From assembly GCA_000695325.1 (NCBI GenBank), contig AVPN01000075.1, positions 81,491 through 108,222 of the forward strand: 26,732 bases of DNA, in the 5' to 3' direction. This DNA is from Pleurobrachia bachei (Eukaryota > Ctenophora > Tentaculata > Cydippida > Pleurobrachiidae). The notes below the pieces were generated by a model. That model was not told the DNA's origin. It did no database searches and was given only the letters and a program-made list of their open reading frames with translations. The position numbers and the translations under genes are program-made. This document shows, piece after piece, positions 1 through 8,814 of the stretch; the stretch's first letter is position 1, and every line of letters begins with the position of its first letter.

Positions 1-317
1 CCACCCCCAAAAATAGTGTGTGCGGAACCCCAAATTTTCAGTTTGATCCCTGACCAAAATCATAGCGCGCGAAAATTGGTCACCGCAGACCCAGGATTTC
101 CAAATTTTGCCCCAAATTTCCAAAATTTTGACAGTTAGAGCAAAATCCTAACTGTCCGGGTCCCTTCGGGACCCCTGACCCCCTAAAATTTAGGGAAATC
201 CCCTAACTGTCGGGGTCCCTTCGGGACCCCCCCACCATGGATGTCACATACAGTTGGGTTGACCCCCTCCCCGGGTTATGCATCACTCAAATCTTGCCTG
301 GGTCCTGGGAGTATATA
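1..317. other. Intergenic stretch, no gene recognised
   Basis: No exon or family match seen. The stretch holds two copies of a short motif, CCTAACTGTC followed by a small hairpin (GGGTCCC-TTC-GGGACCC), at about 149-174 and 202-228. The repeated hairpin suggests a fragment of a repetitive element. No long ORF is present. Confidence 0.4.
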
Positions 318-538
318 CAGTCGGACCCTGATTTAGTGACCCCCGATTTAGTGGCACCCCGATTTAGTGACAGGATAAATTTCCCCCGATAAAGAAATTA
401 ACGGTATTTAACCCCGATTTAGTGGCCACGCCGATTTTTGCCAGGTTCTGCCTACAGATCGCCCGTTTGAACATAACAACCCGATTTAGTGACCAAAACC
501 CTTTCTCCCGAGGATGTCACTAAATCGGGGTCCGACTG
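318..538. mobile_element. pogo/Tigger-like MITE
   Basis: The two ends form an imperfect terminal inverted repeat: CAGTCGGACCCTGATTTAG at the left and CTAAATCGGGGTCCGACTG at the right. The element is flanked by TA on each side (316-317 and 539-540). A TIR starting CAGT(C) with TA target duplication is typical of the pogo/Tigger branch of Tc1/mariner transposons. The 221-bp interior has no coding capacity and repeats the internal motif GATTTAGTG several times. It is non-autonomous. The superfamily call is by TIR shape and TSD only. Confidence 0.7.
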
Positions 539-655
539 TATTAGAGGTTCATGAGGTATTTGTTTTTCTATGTTTATCCTGTTGTTGAGACACGAAGATC
601 GAGTCCAGACATTGGACAATATGTAACATGTATAACAGGTGTAATATATAATGAC

Positions 656-1941
656 CTACTCGTCGTATTGGGGTGGTTGTACGGTAAATGACTTCTCTGC
701 CAATATCCTTGCGATAGCGTCCTCTCTTCCCTTCTCTAACAGATCATACTGTTTTCTTTTTTCATCTTTATCAACTTCTTGGTACATCGTCTTCCATTTC
801 TCTGTAATGTAGGATTCGAAATCATGGGGGAATTTAAAATCAGAGATAACCTCCGACTACTGGGATAGAACATAAAGGGAAAACCTACTTTACTTGAAAA
901 ACTAGTTTGGCTCGCCACCTCCTGACTACTTTACAGGATCTACCAAAACTTCAAAATCAGGAAACGAACCGAGCGTATCAACAAATTACTTTTCCACACC
1001 CCCCGCCCCCATATCAATTTGGAACAAGCCCCCTTACTTCGTAACTGGAGAAGTTGGGCTCTGAATTCTGCTTCTTTGAACCTCACAGCCTCGTCAAACT
1101 GGATGTCGTGCTGTGTTGGCTGAAAAAGTGTGGTCAGCTGTATTTTCCTGCAGGTGTTATGAGGATCAAAATCGAGTAACTAGTAACTACCACACTACTG
1201 CCTCCTACTACTGCAATTGGCCAAGGAGATACGACAAAATCTAAACCAACTGACCTCTATTTCTGCTAGCAACTTCCTCAGTCCTCTCGTTTTCCTCATC
1301 GCGTTAGTGTGTTCCTTCCAAAGCTTCTTTTTCGCAACAAATTTATCGTTGTAGTTGGCCACCTGCAACAAATAAACAACCAATCAGAACTCGTTATTTA
1401 GGTCCCTTGACTGGTTATCAGCCAATCAGGGACCAGCATTTCCTGATTCGGTTGGTTCCTGTGAAATGGGTTTGAGAAACCCGCCATCGGCCATATAGCA
1501 GTAAGGTTAGGACAATAGTCAATAAAGAGCAGTTCTAGTAAAGGACGAAGAAAATGAGGAAAGAGTATTCTTCTTTCACAAAGCATCCTACGCATATATG
1601 ATGCACTATATATTCTAGCGAAGGAATAAAAAAATGCAAGTTTGTTACTGAGTAGTACGCCCCGATGATACATAATTTTGCGTTTATCCCCACCCAAGTG
1701 ACATAATATGTTACCAGCTGGACCTGAGCTATGAACGCACACTTTCTACCTAATATCCCGGTATATCGAGAATTGACTGTACAGTCGGACCTTGATCTAC
1801 CGGGCAAACCCCTTTCCCCTAACATCCCGGTTAATTGAGGCACAGTAAATCGAGGTTTGTTACCTGTTGTAGTGACATGTTTCCGCCAGCAATACATCTC
1901 CCCACTTTGTGAGCAGCAGTGCACAACATAATGTGGTCCTC
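656..1941 (-). CDS. Unidentified small protein gene downstream of XAB2 (4 exons)
   Basis: Exons seen on the minus strand: A 1864-1941, B 1255-1362, C 1038-1119 and D about 656-856, ending in TAG at 656-658. A and B are both phase 0 with good splice sites (TTTGTTTTAG|, |GTAACA, TTGTTGCAG|, |GTCAGT). The first ATG lies 12 bases inside exon A (1929-1927). The predicted protein is about 150 residues, charged and helical: exon B encodes VANYNDKFVAKKKLWKEH..., exon C PTQHDIQFDEAVRFKEAEF..., exon D KFPHDFESYITEKWKTMYQ... with C-terminus VQPPQYDE. The C-to-D junction does not close in phase (C ends phase 1, D reads from phase 0), so a micro-exon or another splice choice is missing. The family is not recognised; the short basic N-terminus MLCTAAHKVGRC could be a mitochondrial signal, but this is speculative. 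It lies only about 240 bp beyond the XAB2 stop on the same strand. Confidence 0.55.
1366..1461 (+). mobile_element. hAT-like MITE copy M1, left end eroded
   Basis: This copy shares the internal block CCAATCAG...CTGGTTATCAGCCAATCAG and the right terminus CGGTTGGTTCCTG with copies M2-M5. The left TIR is lost: the sequence resumes at AACAAATAAACAACC, next to exon B of the small minus-strand gene, whose acceptor tract (minus strand GGTTGTTTATTTGTTGCAG) is made of MITE-end sequence. No target duplication is visible. Confidence 0.7.
1700..1863. repeat. Two pogo-like TIR ends abutting at a TA
   Basis: At 1780-1781 a TA separates an outward-facing terminus ending GAATTGACTG (to 1779) from another starting CAGTCGGACCTTGATC (from 1782). 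Both resemble pogo/Tigger TIRs and the MITE at 318-538. The flanking sequence (TACCGGGC, CATCCCGGTTAATTGAGG) is typical of degraded Tigger ends. The outer limits are uncertain. The right piece reaches the donor of exon A of the small minus-strand gene. Confidence 0.45.
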
Positions 1942-2069
1942 CTAAAACAAAGAGAGGGGGAGCGTTTAGTTACCAAAAATTACGATATTAAAAGAAGGAA
2001 ACATAATAACACGTGAGGGCGGGGTAAAAAGTTGTAAAACTAATAAAAATATATCAAGATAATATCAAG

Positions 2070-2178
2070 CAGGAACCGGCCGAAACAAGTAAACAACCAA
2101 TCAGGACTCGTTATTTAGGGCACGTGACTGGTTATCAGCCAATCAGGGACCAGTATTTCCTGACTCGGTTGGTTCCTG
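2070..2178 (+). mobile_element. hAT-like MITE copy M2, at the XAB2 stop codon
   Basis: A 109-bp element with left end CAGGAACCGGCCGAAACAAG and right end CTCGGTTGGTTCCTG. It is flanked by near-identical 8-bp duplications: ATATCAAG (2062-2069) and GTATCAAG (2179-2186). The right duplication contains TCA, the complement of the XAB2 stop TGA. An 8-bp TSD with TIRs starting CAG fits the hAT superfamily. There is no coding capacity. Confidence 0.8.
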
Positions 2179-2181
2179 GTA

Positions 2182-5100
2182 TCAAGATCCGATGGTATTC
2201 TCCTCTTCCTGTTCCGCAACTTTATCAGCAAGTTTTCCAAACACTTCATCCGGAATACACTGTTTCACAATGCCATCATCCTCTTCTTTATCTTCATCGT
2301 TCTCTTTATCATCTTCATCATCATCCCCTCCGTCAAGATCGATCTCGTCTGGGTTGTCAGCCTGACTCTCTTGTTTCTGGCTCTCCGCTGGAAGATCATG
2401 GTATGTGAGTTGGTGAAGATGATCATTGTATTATGTTGGTGACTTGTTGAAGAGGATCAAGGGGTGAGTAATTGATTTCTCACGCCGTACTAATAAACTA
2501 ATATTAAAACGGCCCATTAAAACAAACTAAACCAGCTGCCAACTACAAATACTACAGAGTGCACACTGCACACTGCACACAGCAAGCTAGGAACTTACCC
2601 CGAACAAAGTTGACCTCTTTCTGGAGTTGTGCCATGGGGTTATCAGCGACTGCCTCGGTAGGAGTAGCATCCGTTGGAGGCACATTGAAACTACTCTGGG
2701 TACTGTACTTGTCACGAACACTTCGTTTTATTCGTAACATCTCACGGAACGTATCCTCGTTACCGTGGGACACCTCAAATCCTTGCCACAACTGGAAGGA
2801 GGGGATAATAAATCGTGAATCTGATATTTTGTCGGTTTAGGGGACTGTCGATTCATTATTGAAACTGTGCAACTGCGGCAACAAACCCCAATCCCAATCA
2901 TCTCGGGCTGAACCATCCACTTACCTTCCAGAACTCGTTACAATTCCTGGGATCAGCAAACTGTGATGTGTGAATATAGATTGTCCTGGCACGGTCAATC
3001 TCCCCTAGCTTAGTCTCCAGCTCAGCAAACCGTTGTCCGAAAGAACGAGCATCTCTGTCAGGAAGTGAATTAACGTTAATGAGATCTGATCAGGATTAAA
3101 TTTGGGAGAAATTAGAAAATCAACAGATCTGGGTAAGGTGTCTATTGCTGTACCCAGGAACCGACCGAAACAAGAAAACAACCAATCAGAAGTCAGAATT
3201 AGTTATTTAGGCCAGGTGACTGGTTTTGAGACAATCAGGGACCAGTATTTCCTGATTCGGTCGGTTCCTGGCTGTACCTATCAGGAAGGAAGTCCATTGC
3301 TTGCTCGTAAATTTGCCGAGTGTGGGTTACACCAAAACAGGCTGTTGCTCGGTTTATGTAAATCTCAAACATCTCCGCTTTGTCCTCCTGTGGGCGAGAG
3401 AGGGAGTGAGATGAAGTGGGGGAGGGGAGACCGGACTCCGGAGAGGGTGGTATAGAGATTTCAGATTATCTCGTGCAACAGAATTAAGAACAGCAGTATG
3501 AAAGTGAAAAAGTGTTGCATCGATCCAAAATACCCTTCATCCACACACTAACCTTCGCAACTAGCTCAGTAGCCCGATTATAGACCGCCATGGCATGTCG
3601 CTTCAGCCCATGTTCCTCCTCGAGCTTGGCATACAGTAGGAAGAGAGATTTGGCGAACTTCTCGGGACATTTGTCCAGGGCCTGTTCAAAGAGATCTCGT
3701 GCCCGTTCTAGTTTGTCTCCACCGTACCTGGAAGTGGGGAGAGGGGGAGAAGGATGGAGGAGAGGGTGATAGAGGGATAGAGGGAAGGGATATACTATTG
3801 TAGGGATAGGGATAGAAAGAGAGACTTGTCAAAGTTATTGAGGAAAAAGATATTGAGTGGTAAGTGGTGTAAAACTTCAGTGATACACACAAACAAGGCA
3901 AACACACGTCAATTACCTTTTCACGAACTTGGTGAGATAGGTGGTCCAAAGCTCGAAGACAAGGGGCCACTTGAACATCGCCACACCTCTCTCATAAACC
4001 TTAAAAGACTCTTCAAAGTAGTTTTTCTCCTCCAAAATCTCCGAAAAGTTTAGGATAATCTGTGGCGAGGCGATCTTCAAATCTAGGATCTTGTAATACA
4101 CATTCTTGGTCGAGGTGAATGTCCCCAGACTTTCCTCCAGATCGGCGTATAGAGACCACAGTTTGAGATTCCTGATGCACAATGAACAATTATGTTCAAT
4201 TAACAATAAGGACTGCAATTGTTGACAACTAGAAGCAAAAGACAAACAGATGGTTTCCGTACCTGTAGACCCGGTTCTGAACTGGTTCTGTCCTATCGTA
4301 ATAACTCGGTTTGTGTGGGGGAGGGGTGGTAGCCTTATTGAGTAGTGCCTGGGCTTCCTCGTAACACTCGTGTCTTAACTCCATTTCCACGTAACTTAAC
4401 CACACATCTGCGAGTTCCTCTACCTGTGGGAAGGTGTGAGGTGTGATTGATGGTCAGATCTATCCGGGTCTCGGTCTTGTGCCATGAGTTGGTACTTGGT
4501 ATAGGAGAATCTCCTAGAATCATGATATCTTTTGAAAGTCGGACCCCATTCCCCAATTTATGTGTATGTTCAAACCTTGACGAATGGAACTGCAACAGCC
4601 TTCTCAAATATCATCCTACTCTCTTTCAGTTGTTTATTGTCCTCATAAAACTTCGCAAACTCTATCCACAGTTGACTGAGTTTTCCAGAGGCTAACTTTG
4701 GGTCAATCGTCTTGATGGCTTCCGTGAACGTGTTGACAATATCCCGGGGTTTTCCTGCGAAATGGGAGAGTTGTAATGGAATAGATTGTAGATCACACTG
4801 CCATGGCTCAACTTGAAAGTAAATATTCTGAGATCCAATCACAAATTAGAAAAATTACCTTCAAATAATCCCACTCTCTTCAACCACTCGTTAACATTAT
4901 GTGGATTTTGCCTCAGTAGCACAGAATTGAGGAGCAGCGGCCGTCTCTCAATCAACTTCTCAAATCTCCTCAACCTCAACTGTAGGTCCATCTCATTCTC
5001 CTCACTTTTCCCGCTCTTCTTTCTCTGCTCGATCTTCAGGGTGATTATCTGTTCCTCAAATTCTGAGTATACATCGAACACCTGACCGAAATCTCGAACT

Positions 5101-6487
5101 GTCATGACGGATTTGACTGCTTCCTCGTAAATGTCTCGAGCCTTGTCAAACTGTCTCTTTCTGATGTAGTAGTCCGCCAGAGAAATCCAGAGTCGACCTA
5201 GGGAGATGATATGTTAAATATCGATTGTGTATTTGATGTTCTAACTCTCCTTTACATTTGTAAAAGAGCTCCGCGGCGGGGTGCAGGAGACAAGGCAAGT
5301 ACAAAGATCGAGAAATGTGAGGGAATTAAACTCAGAAATGTTTGCCTACCAGTCATGTCAGTGAATCGTTGAAGTCCTTGTCGTATGACTGGCTCCACAT
5401 GGATCGAATGGATTTTAGTAGGGTTCTCACTCAATAACTGACATAGCATCTCCCACATTTGATGCTTGGATTTTCCTGAGAGAAAAAAGGGTTTCGTTGT
5501 AAACTGCAAAACCAGAGGAAGGCAAATCAATTTGTCGTTAGATTTCAACACACTGTTTAAATATAACTCACCTTTTTTAGATTGGAAATCATCATCGTTG
5601 AGGCATTTGGTAAGGAGTAGAGCAGCTTCATCCAAATGGTCAACGGAGATCAGAAAATCAATTAGAATCTAAAACATAAAAAGTGGGTTATGAATAGGTT
5701 GTGTGTCGAGTAAAGGTAAACATTCTGTGTGTATTTCCGGGTTAGATGTTTGTGTGTAATATTTTCACCAACAAGTGGATAAACCAATAAACCTAACCAA
5801 GAAAGTGAGTGTTCAGAATAGTGTAGACTAAACAATAATAACTATGCGACACAAAAGTAGCTGATAGGTTAACACTAAATTTATTGATTCATGCAAATAA
5901 ATTAAATTAATGACATGTGTGAACTGTATCTTCTACCTCAGCTTGACAAATTTGTAAAGGAGGGTTAGATCTTGACAAACCTCAGCATCATCCGGGGCAA
6001 GTTGAAGATATCTCCTGTAAACTCTTAGCGCTTGTTCCTTGATGTTATGTTTCTTGATAAACTCTAGATATATCGGCCAGATCCTACCATGTTGTGTGAT
6101 GGGAAGGGAGCGCAGCGCTCGATCCAGTGTTTGTCGAGCCTTTGTTACATAGTTCAGATCTACTACAAACTTACAATAGTCCATCCAGATCCGGGGCATT
6201 TTATGAAGAAACACAAGTGCTCGTTCATAGCAATCGATAACTCGGTTCATTTCAGGATCTTCAACGGAGCGGTGTTTGGTTCCTTTTCGTCTGAGACACA
6301 AATACTTGTACCAAATTTTGTAGCTGCATGGTAACTCCTTTAGTGCTCTCTCATACACGGTGTACAGGGCTATTTTGGGTCCTCGGGATTTGTGTTCCGC
6401 ATACCGTAGCCATGGTTTCACGCTGTATGCGTTTCTCAGGACCTCTTCCTCGTACGGAATATCCTCATTTTCGATCTGAGCAACCAT
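2182..6487 (-). CDS. XAB2: Pre-mRNA splicing factor XAB2/SYF1 (HAT-repeat protein)
   Basis: Twelve coding exons on the minus strand join without a phase conflict: 5981-6487, 5572-5668, 5350-5475, 4859-5197, 4576-4754, 4263-4423, 3917-4171, 3553-3727, 3278-3387, 2925-3054, 2599-2791 and 2182-2387. They give 825 residues, against about 855 in human XAB2. The protein is a string of HAT (half-a-TPR) helical repeats. Signature stretches include [84 protein letters not shown] and, at the C-terminus, an acidic tail ([20 protein letters not shown]) followed by DEVFGKL. In other animals XAB2 is a nuclear subunit of the spliceosomal intron-binding complex (with Aquarius, ISY1 and PPIE) and acts in transcription-coupled repair. 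The start [15 protein letters not shown] aligns with the family's ED(L/I)PYEEE. The last coding bases lie in a MITE target duplication and the exon 9 donor lies in another. Confidence 0.95.
3155..3270 (+). mobile_element. hAT-like MITE copy M3, at the XAB2 exon 9 donor
   Basis: The best-preserved copy, 116 bp. The ends are CAGGAACCGACCGAAACAAG and GATTCGGTCGGTTCCTG, with perfect 8-bp duplications GCTGTACC at 3147-3154 and 3271-3278. Read on the minus strand the duplication is GGTACAGC, which is the splice donor G|GTACAGC of XAB2 exon 9 (last base 3278). The donor therefore exists on both sides of the element. Confidence 0.88.
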
Positions 6488-7029
6488 AGCTTGGAGGAAG
6501 GGTTATGAGTGTTGATATAAAACGTCGGAAAGGCCTTCGAAGGACGTGACGACTGACGAGCGCGAAACGGAGAAAGAAAGAAAAGACAAAAGAAGAAAAG
6601 ACAAAAGTTTTGGAGCTCCATCTTGGATGGCGCCGCGCGGTGCGAAAATTGTGGAGTGCTTATTGCGTTGCAATAAATTGTAACGCGCCGTGAAATGCAG
6701 TGTACGACACGCCGCTTGACGCGCGCATACCCGTTTCAATCTCGATCCGAGATTTTTCCAAAAAGTTTAAAATTTAAATTTGCAAAAATTTGAAATTGCT
6801 TCTTGTCAAGTCCCGTCACAGGTCACTGTTTCTAACTAATTTTCCCACTAAACTAACGTTAAGAGAAATTTATATTGATTTTCTCAGATTTGTAAACCTG
6901 TAAACCTTAATTCTGCCGTCTGGCAAAAAGTTTCCATTTGAAAGCTTACTGACTGATCTCCCTAGCCTATCTAAGGGTTCCCGCTAAGTTGAAGAAGTTA
7001 GAATTGGAAATGGAGATGTTGCAAAGTTG
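6488..7029. promoter_or_regulatory. Head-to-head promoter region, XAB2 / CCDC142-like (copy 1)
   Basis: 542 bp separate the XAB2 start codon (minus) from the exon 1 ATG of the plus-strand gene. The XAB2-proximal half has a GC-rich block (ATGGCGCCGCGCGGTGCG, about 6629-6646), as expected of a TATA-less bidirectional housekeeping promoter. The distal half is AT-rich and contains a possible intron end (GATTTTCTCAG at about 6881-6891), so a non-coding first exon is possible. Transcription starts are not visible from sequence. The whole region is duplicated at 8203-8814. Confidence 0.6.
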
Positions 7030-7523
7030 ATGGCATCAACAGTTCCTCGCATTGAAACTAAAGATAAACCCTCCACCCCTTCTAAAAAGTAAGAATCCTT
7101 TAAAATCCCAAACAGACACGATAAGTAACATGTTATTCTTTTATGTAGAAACCCAAAAAAGCAAGTAAAAGTCACCGAGGAATGCCCAACCTACTACGAA
7201 GATGAAGCGAAGAAAGGAAAACAACTTTACTCCATCCTCTCCAAGTATGATGCCACTCAATTATACTGATTGTGCCCCACCTAAATTGATTTTGGTACCG
7301 ATATTGTTTTAAATTTGGAACTCTTTTCATGTAATGTAGCATGTTTTCTCCCCAGGTATGTATGCTATGTTCCCCAAACTCGACACAGTTTTCTCCGCCA
7401 GACGTCCCCTCACACCCATTGGAAGAGCACAGGGCAGCCCTATCTTATGTGGTACGACTATACGACCCGATTACACGCTCAGAAAACACAACTGAGCCTC
7501 TTGAAGAAACTATACAATCAAAA
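7030..7523 (+). CDS. CCDC142-like exons 1-3, upstream copy
   Basis: Exon 1 CDS 7030-7088 (MASTVPRIETKDKPSTPSKK), exon 2 7149-7244 (NPKKQVKVTEECPTYYEDEA...) and exon 3 7356-7523 (YVCYVPQTRHSFLRQTS...LKKLYNQK). Junctions are GT-AG and in phase (AA|A, AA|G). The start was chosen because an in-frame stop (TAA) lies just upstream of GTTGAAGAAG and ATG at 7030 is the first in-frame ATG. Exon 2 is 96 bp and exon 3 is 168 bp, both multiples of three. The following exon 4 piece (7967-8050) is cut by the duplication junction and has no donor, so this set can make full-length protein only by splicing over about 3 kb to the intact exon 4 at 11104. It may act as an alternative promoter and first-exon set, or be a non-functional duplicate. 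Confidence 0.65.
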
Positions 7524-7532
7524 GTTAGTGAC

Positions 7533-7928
7533 TGTGTTACTGTTACCATGGCAACTGTCGTTTTACTGTTACCATGTTGACTTGGCAACTGTTATGTTAA
7601 TGTTACCATGGTAAATGTCATGTTACTGTTACCATGGTAACTGTTGTGTTACTGTTACCATGGTAACTGTTGTGTTACTGTTACCATGGTAACTGTTGTG
7701 TTACTGTTACCATGGTAACTGTTGTGTTACTGTTACCATGGTAACTGTTGTGTTACTGTTACCATGGTAACTGTTGTGTTACTGTTACCATGGTAACTGT
7801 TGTGTTACTGTTACCATGGTAACTGTTGTGTTACTGTTACCATGGTAACTGTTGTGTTACTGTTACCATGGTAACTGTTGTGTTTCCATGATACTTAACT
7901 GTTGTGCTACCATGTTACCATGGCAACT
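7533..7928 (+). repeat. 26-bp minisatellite, intron 3, array A (about 10 regular units)
   Basis: The regular unit is GTTACTGTTACCATGG plus TAACTGTTGT. Its core, GTTACCATGGTAAC, is a perfect 14-bp palindrome. Degenerate units flank the regular block on both sides (CCATGGCAACTGTCG, CCATGGTAAATGTCATG, CCATGATACTTAACTG). The same array recurs at 9318-10694 and 10884-11072 with different unit numbers. Confidence 0.95.
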
Positions 7929-8050
7929 GTTCAAATTATCTCACCATCGTATCCCACCAGATATTACACGGTTCAGTTTCTATTTAAATTGAAGCAAGTT
8001 CTGGCACTGCAACGAGAAGTTGAGAGTAGCGTGTGTTATTTTGCAAGCTT

Positions 8051-8202
8051 TCCTTTAGTGCTCTCTCATACACGGTGTACAGGGCTATTTTGGGTCCTCG
8101 AGATTTGTGTTCCGCATACCGTAGCCATGGTTTCACACTGTATGCGTTTCTCAGGACCTCTTCCTCATACGGAATATCCTCATTTTCGATCTGAGCAACC
8201 AT
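8051..8202 (-). pseudogene. XAB2: XAB2 5' exon fragment created by tandem duplication
   Basis: Duplicate of the first 50 or so codons of XAB2 exon 1. The minus-strand frame opens [15 protein letters not shown] and keeps the first HAT repeat to VYERALKE, then crosses the duplication junction into the antisense of exon 4 (SLQNNTRYSQL...) and stops, giving a 72-codon chimeric ORF. No donor or downstream XAB2 exon follows. The few differences from the parent exon are silent or lie near the junction, so the copy is young. Most likely a non-functional by-product of duplicating the shared promoter. Confidence 0.88.
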
Positions 8203-8814
8203 AGCTTGGAGGAAGGGTTATGAGTTATGATATAAAACGTCGGAAAGGCCTTCGAAGGACGTGACGACTGACGATCGCGAAACGGAGAAAGAAAGAAAAG
8301 ACAAAAGAAAAAAAGACAAAAGTTTTGGAGCTCCATCTTGCGAAAATTGTGGAGTGCTTATTGCGTTGCAATAAATTGTAACGCGCCGTGAAATGCAGTG
8401 TACGACACGCCGCTTGATGCGCGCATACCCTTTTCAATCTCGATCGCGATCCGAGATTTTTCCAAAAAGTTTAAAATTTAAATTTGCAAAAATTTGAAAT
8501 TGCTTCTTGTCGAGTCCTTGGAATGCGCTGCAATCCCCTCTTTTGCACTGCCGCGCCACACCGCAACGAGGGCCTGTAGCATATGCCAAGTCGAGTCCCG
8601 TCACAGGTCACTGTTTCTAACTAATTTTCCCACTAAACTTACGTTAAGAGAAATTTATATTGATTTTCTCAGATTTGTAAACCTGTAAACCTTAATTCTG
8701 CCGTCTGGCAAAAAGTTTCCATTTGAAAGCTTACTGACTGATCTCCCTAGCCTATCTAAGGGTTCCCGCTAAGTTGAAGAAGTTAGAATTAGAAATGGAG
8801 ATGTTGCAAAGTTG
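8203..8814. promoter_or_regulatory. Head-to-head promoter region, copy 2
   Basis: Duplicate of 6488-7029, now facing the XAB2 fragment on one side and the exon 1 that leads into the intact CCDC142-like gene on the other. It differs by the loss of GATGGCGCCGCGCGGTG near the XAB2 side and by an 83-bp insertion, GC-richer than its surroundings, in the middle (about 8518-8600). It is the promoter nearest to the intact exon 4. Confidence 0.55.

Larger units (their letters stand above)
6336..8050. repeat. Tandem duplication unit 1 (XAB2 start - promoter - CCDC142 e1-e4 part)
   Basis: This 1715-bp unit runs from inside XAB2 exon 1 (TCCTTTAGTGCTCTC) to inside CCDC142-like exon 4 (...TTTTGCAAGCTT). 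The next base, 8051, restarts at the same XAB2 position. Exons 1-3 of the two units look identical by eye. The junction (GCAAGCTT|TCCTTTAG) shows no obvious overlap between the two parents. The unit is a direct, head-to-tail duplication. Confidence 0.92.

Noticed and set aside
1535-1924. 129-codon minus-strand ORF
   Set aside because: It overlaps exon A of the small gene in another frame and reads through pogo-like repeat sequence; exon A's phase 0 frame joins exon B cleanly.
7315-7614. Alternative reading frames across exon 3 (for example ...SPPDVPSHPLEEHRAAL...)
   Set aside because: One of these frames looked protein-like at first, but only YVCYVPQTRHSF...KKLYNQK fits the phase of exon 2 on one side and exon 4 on the other.
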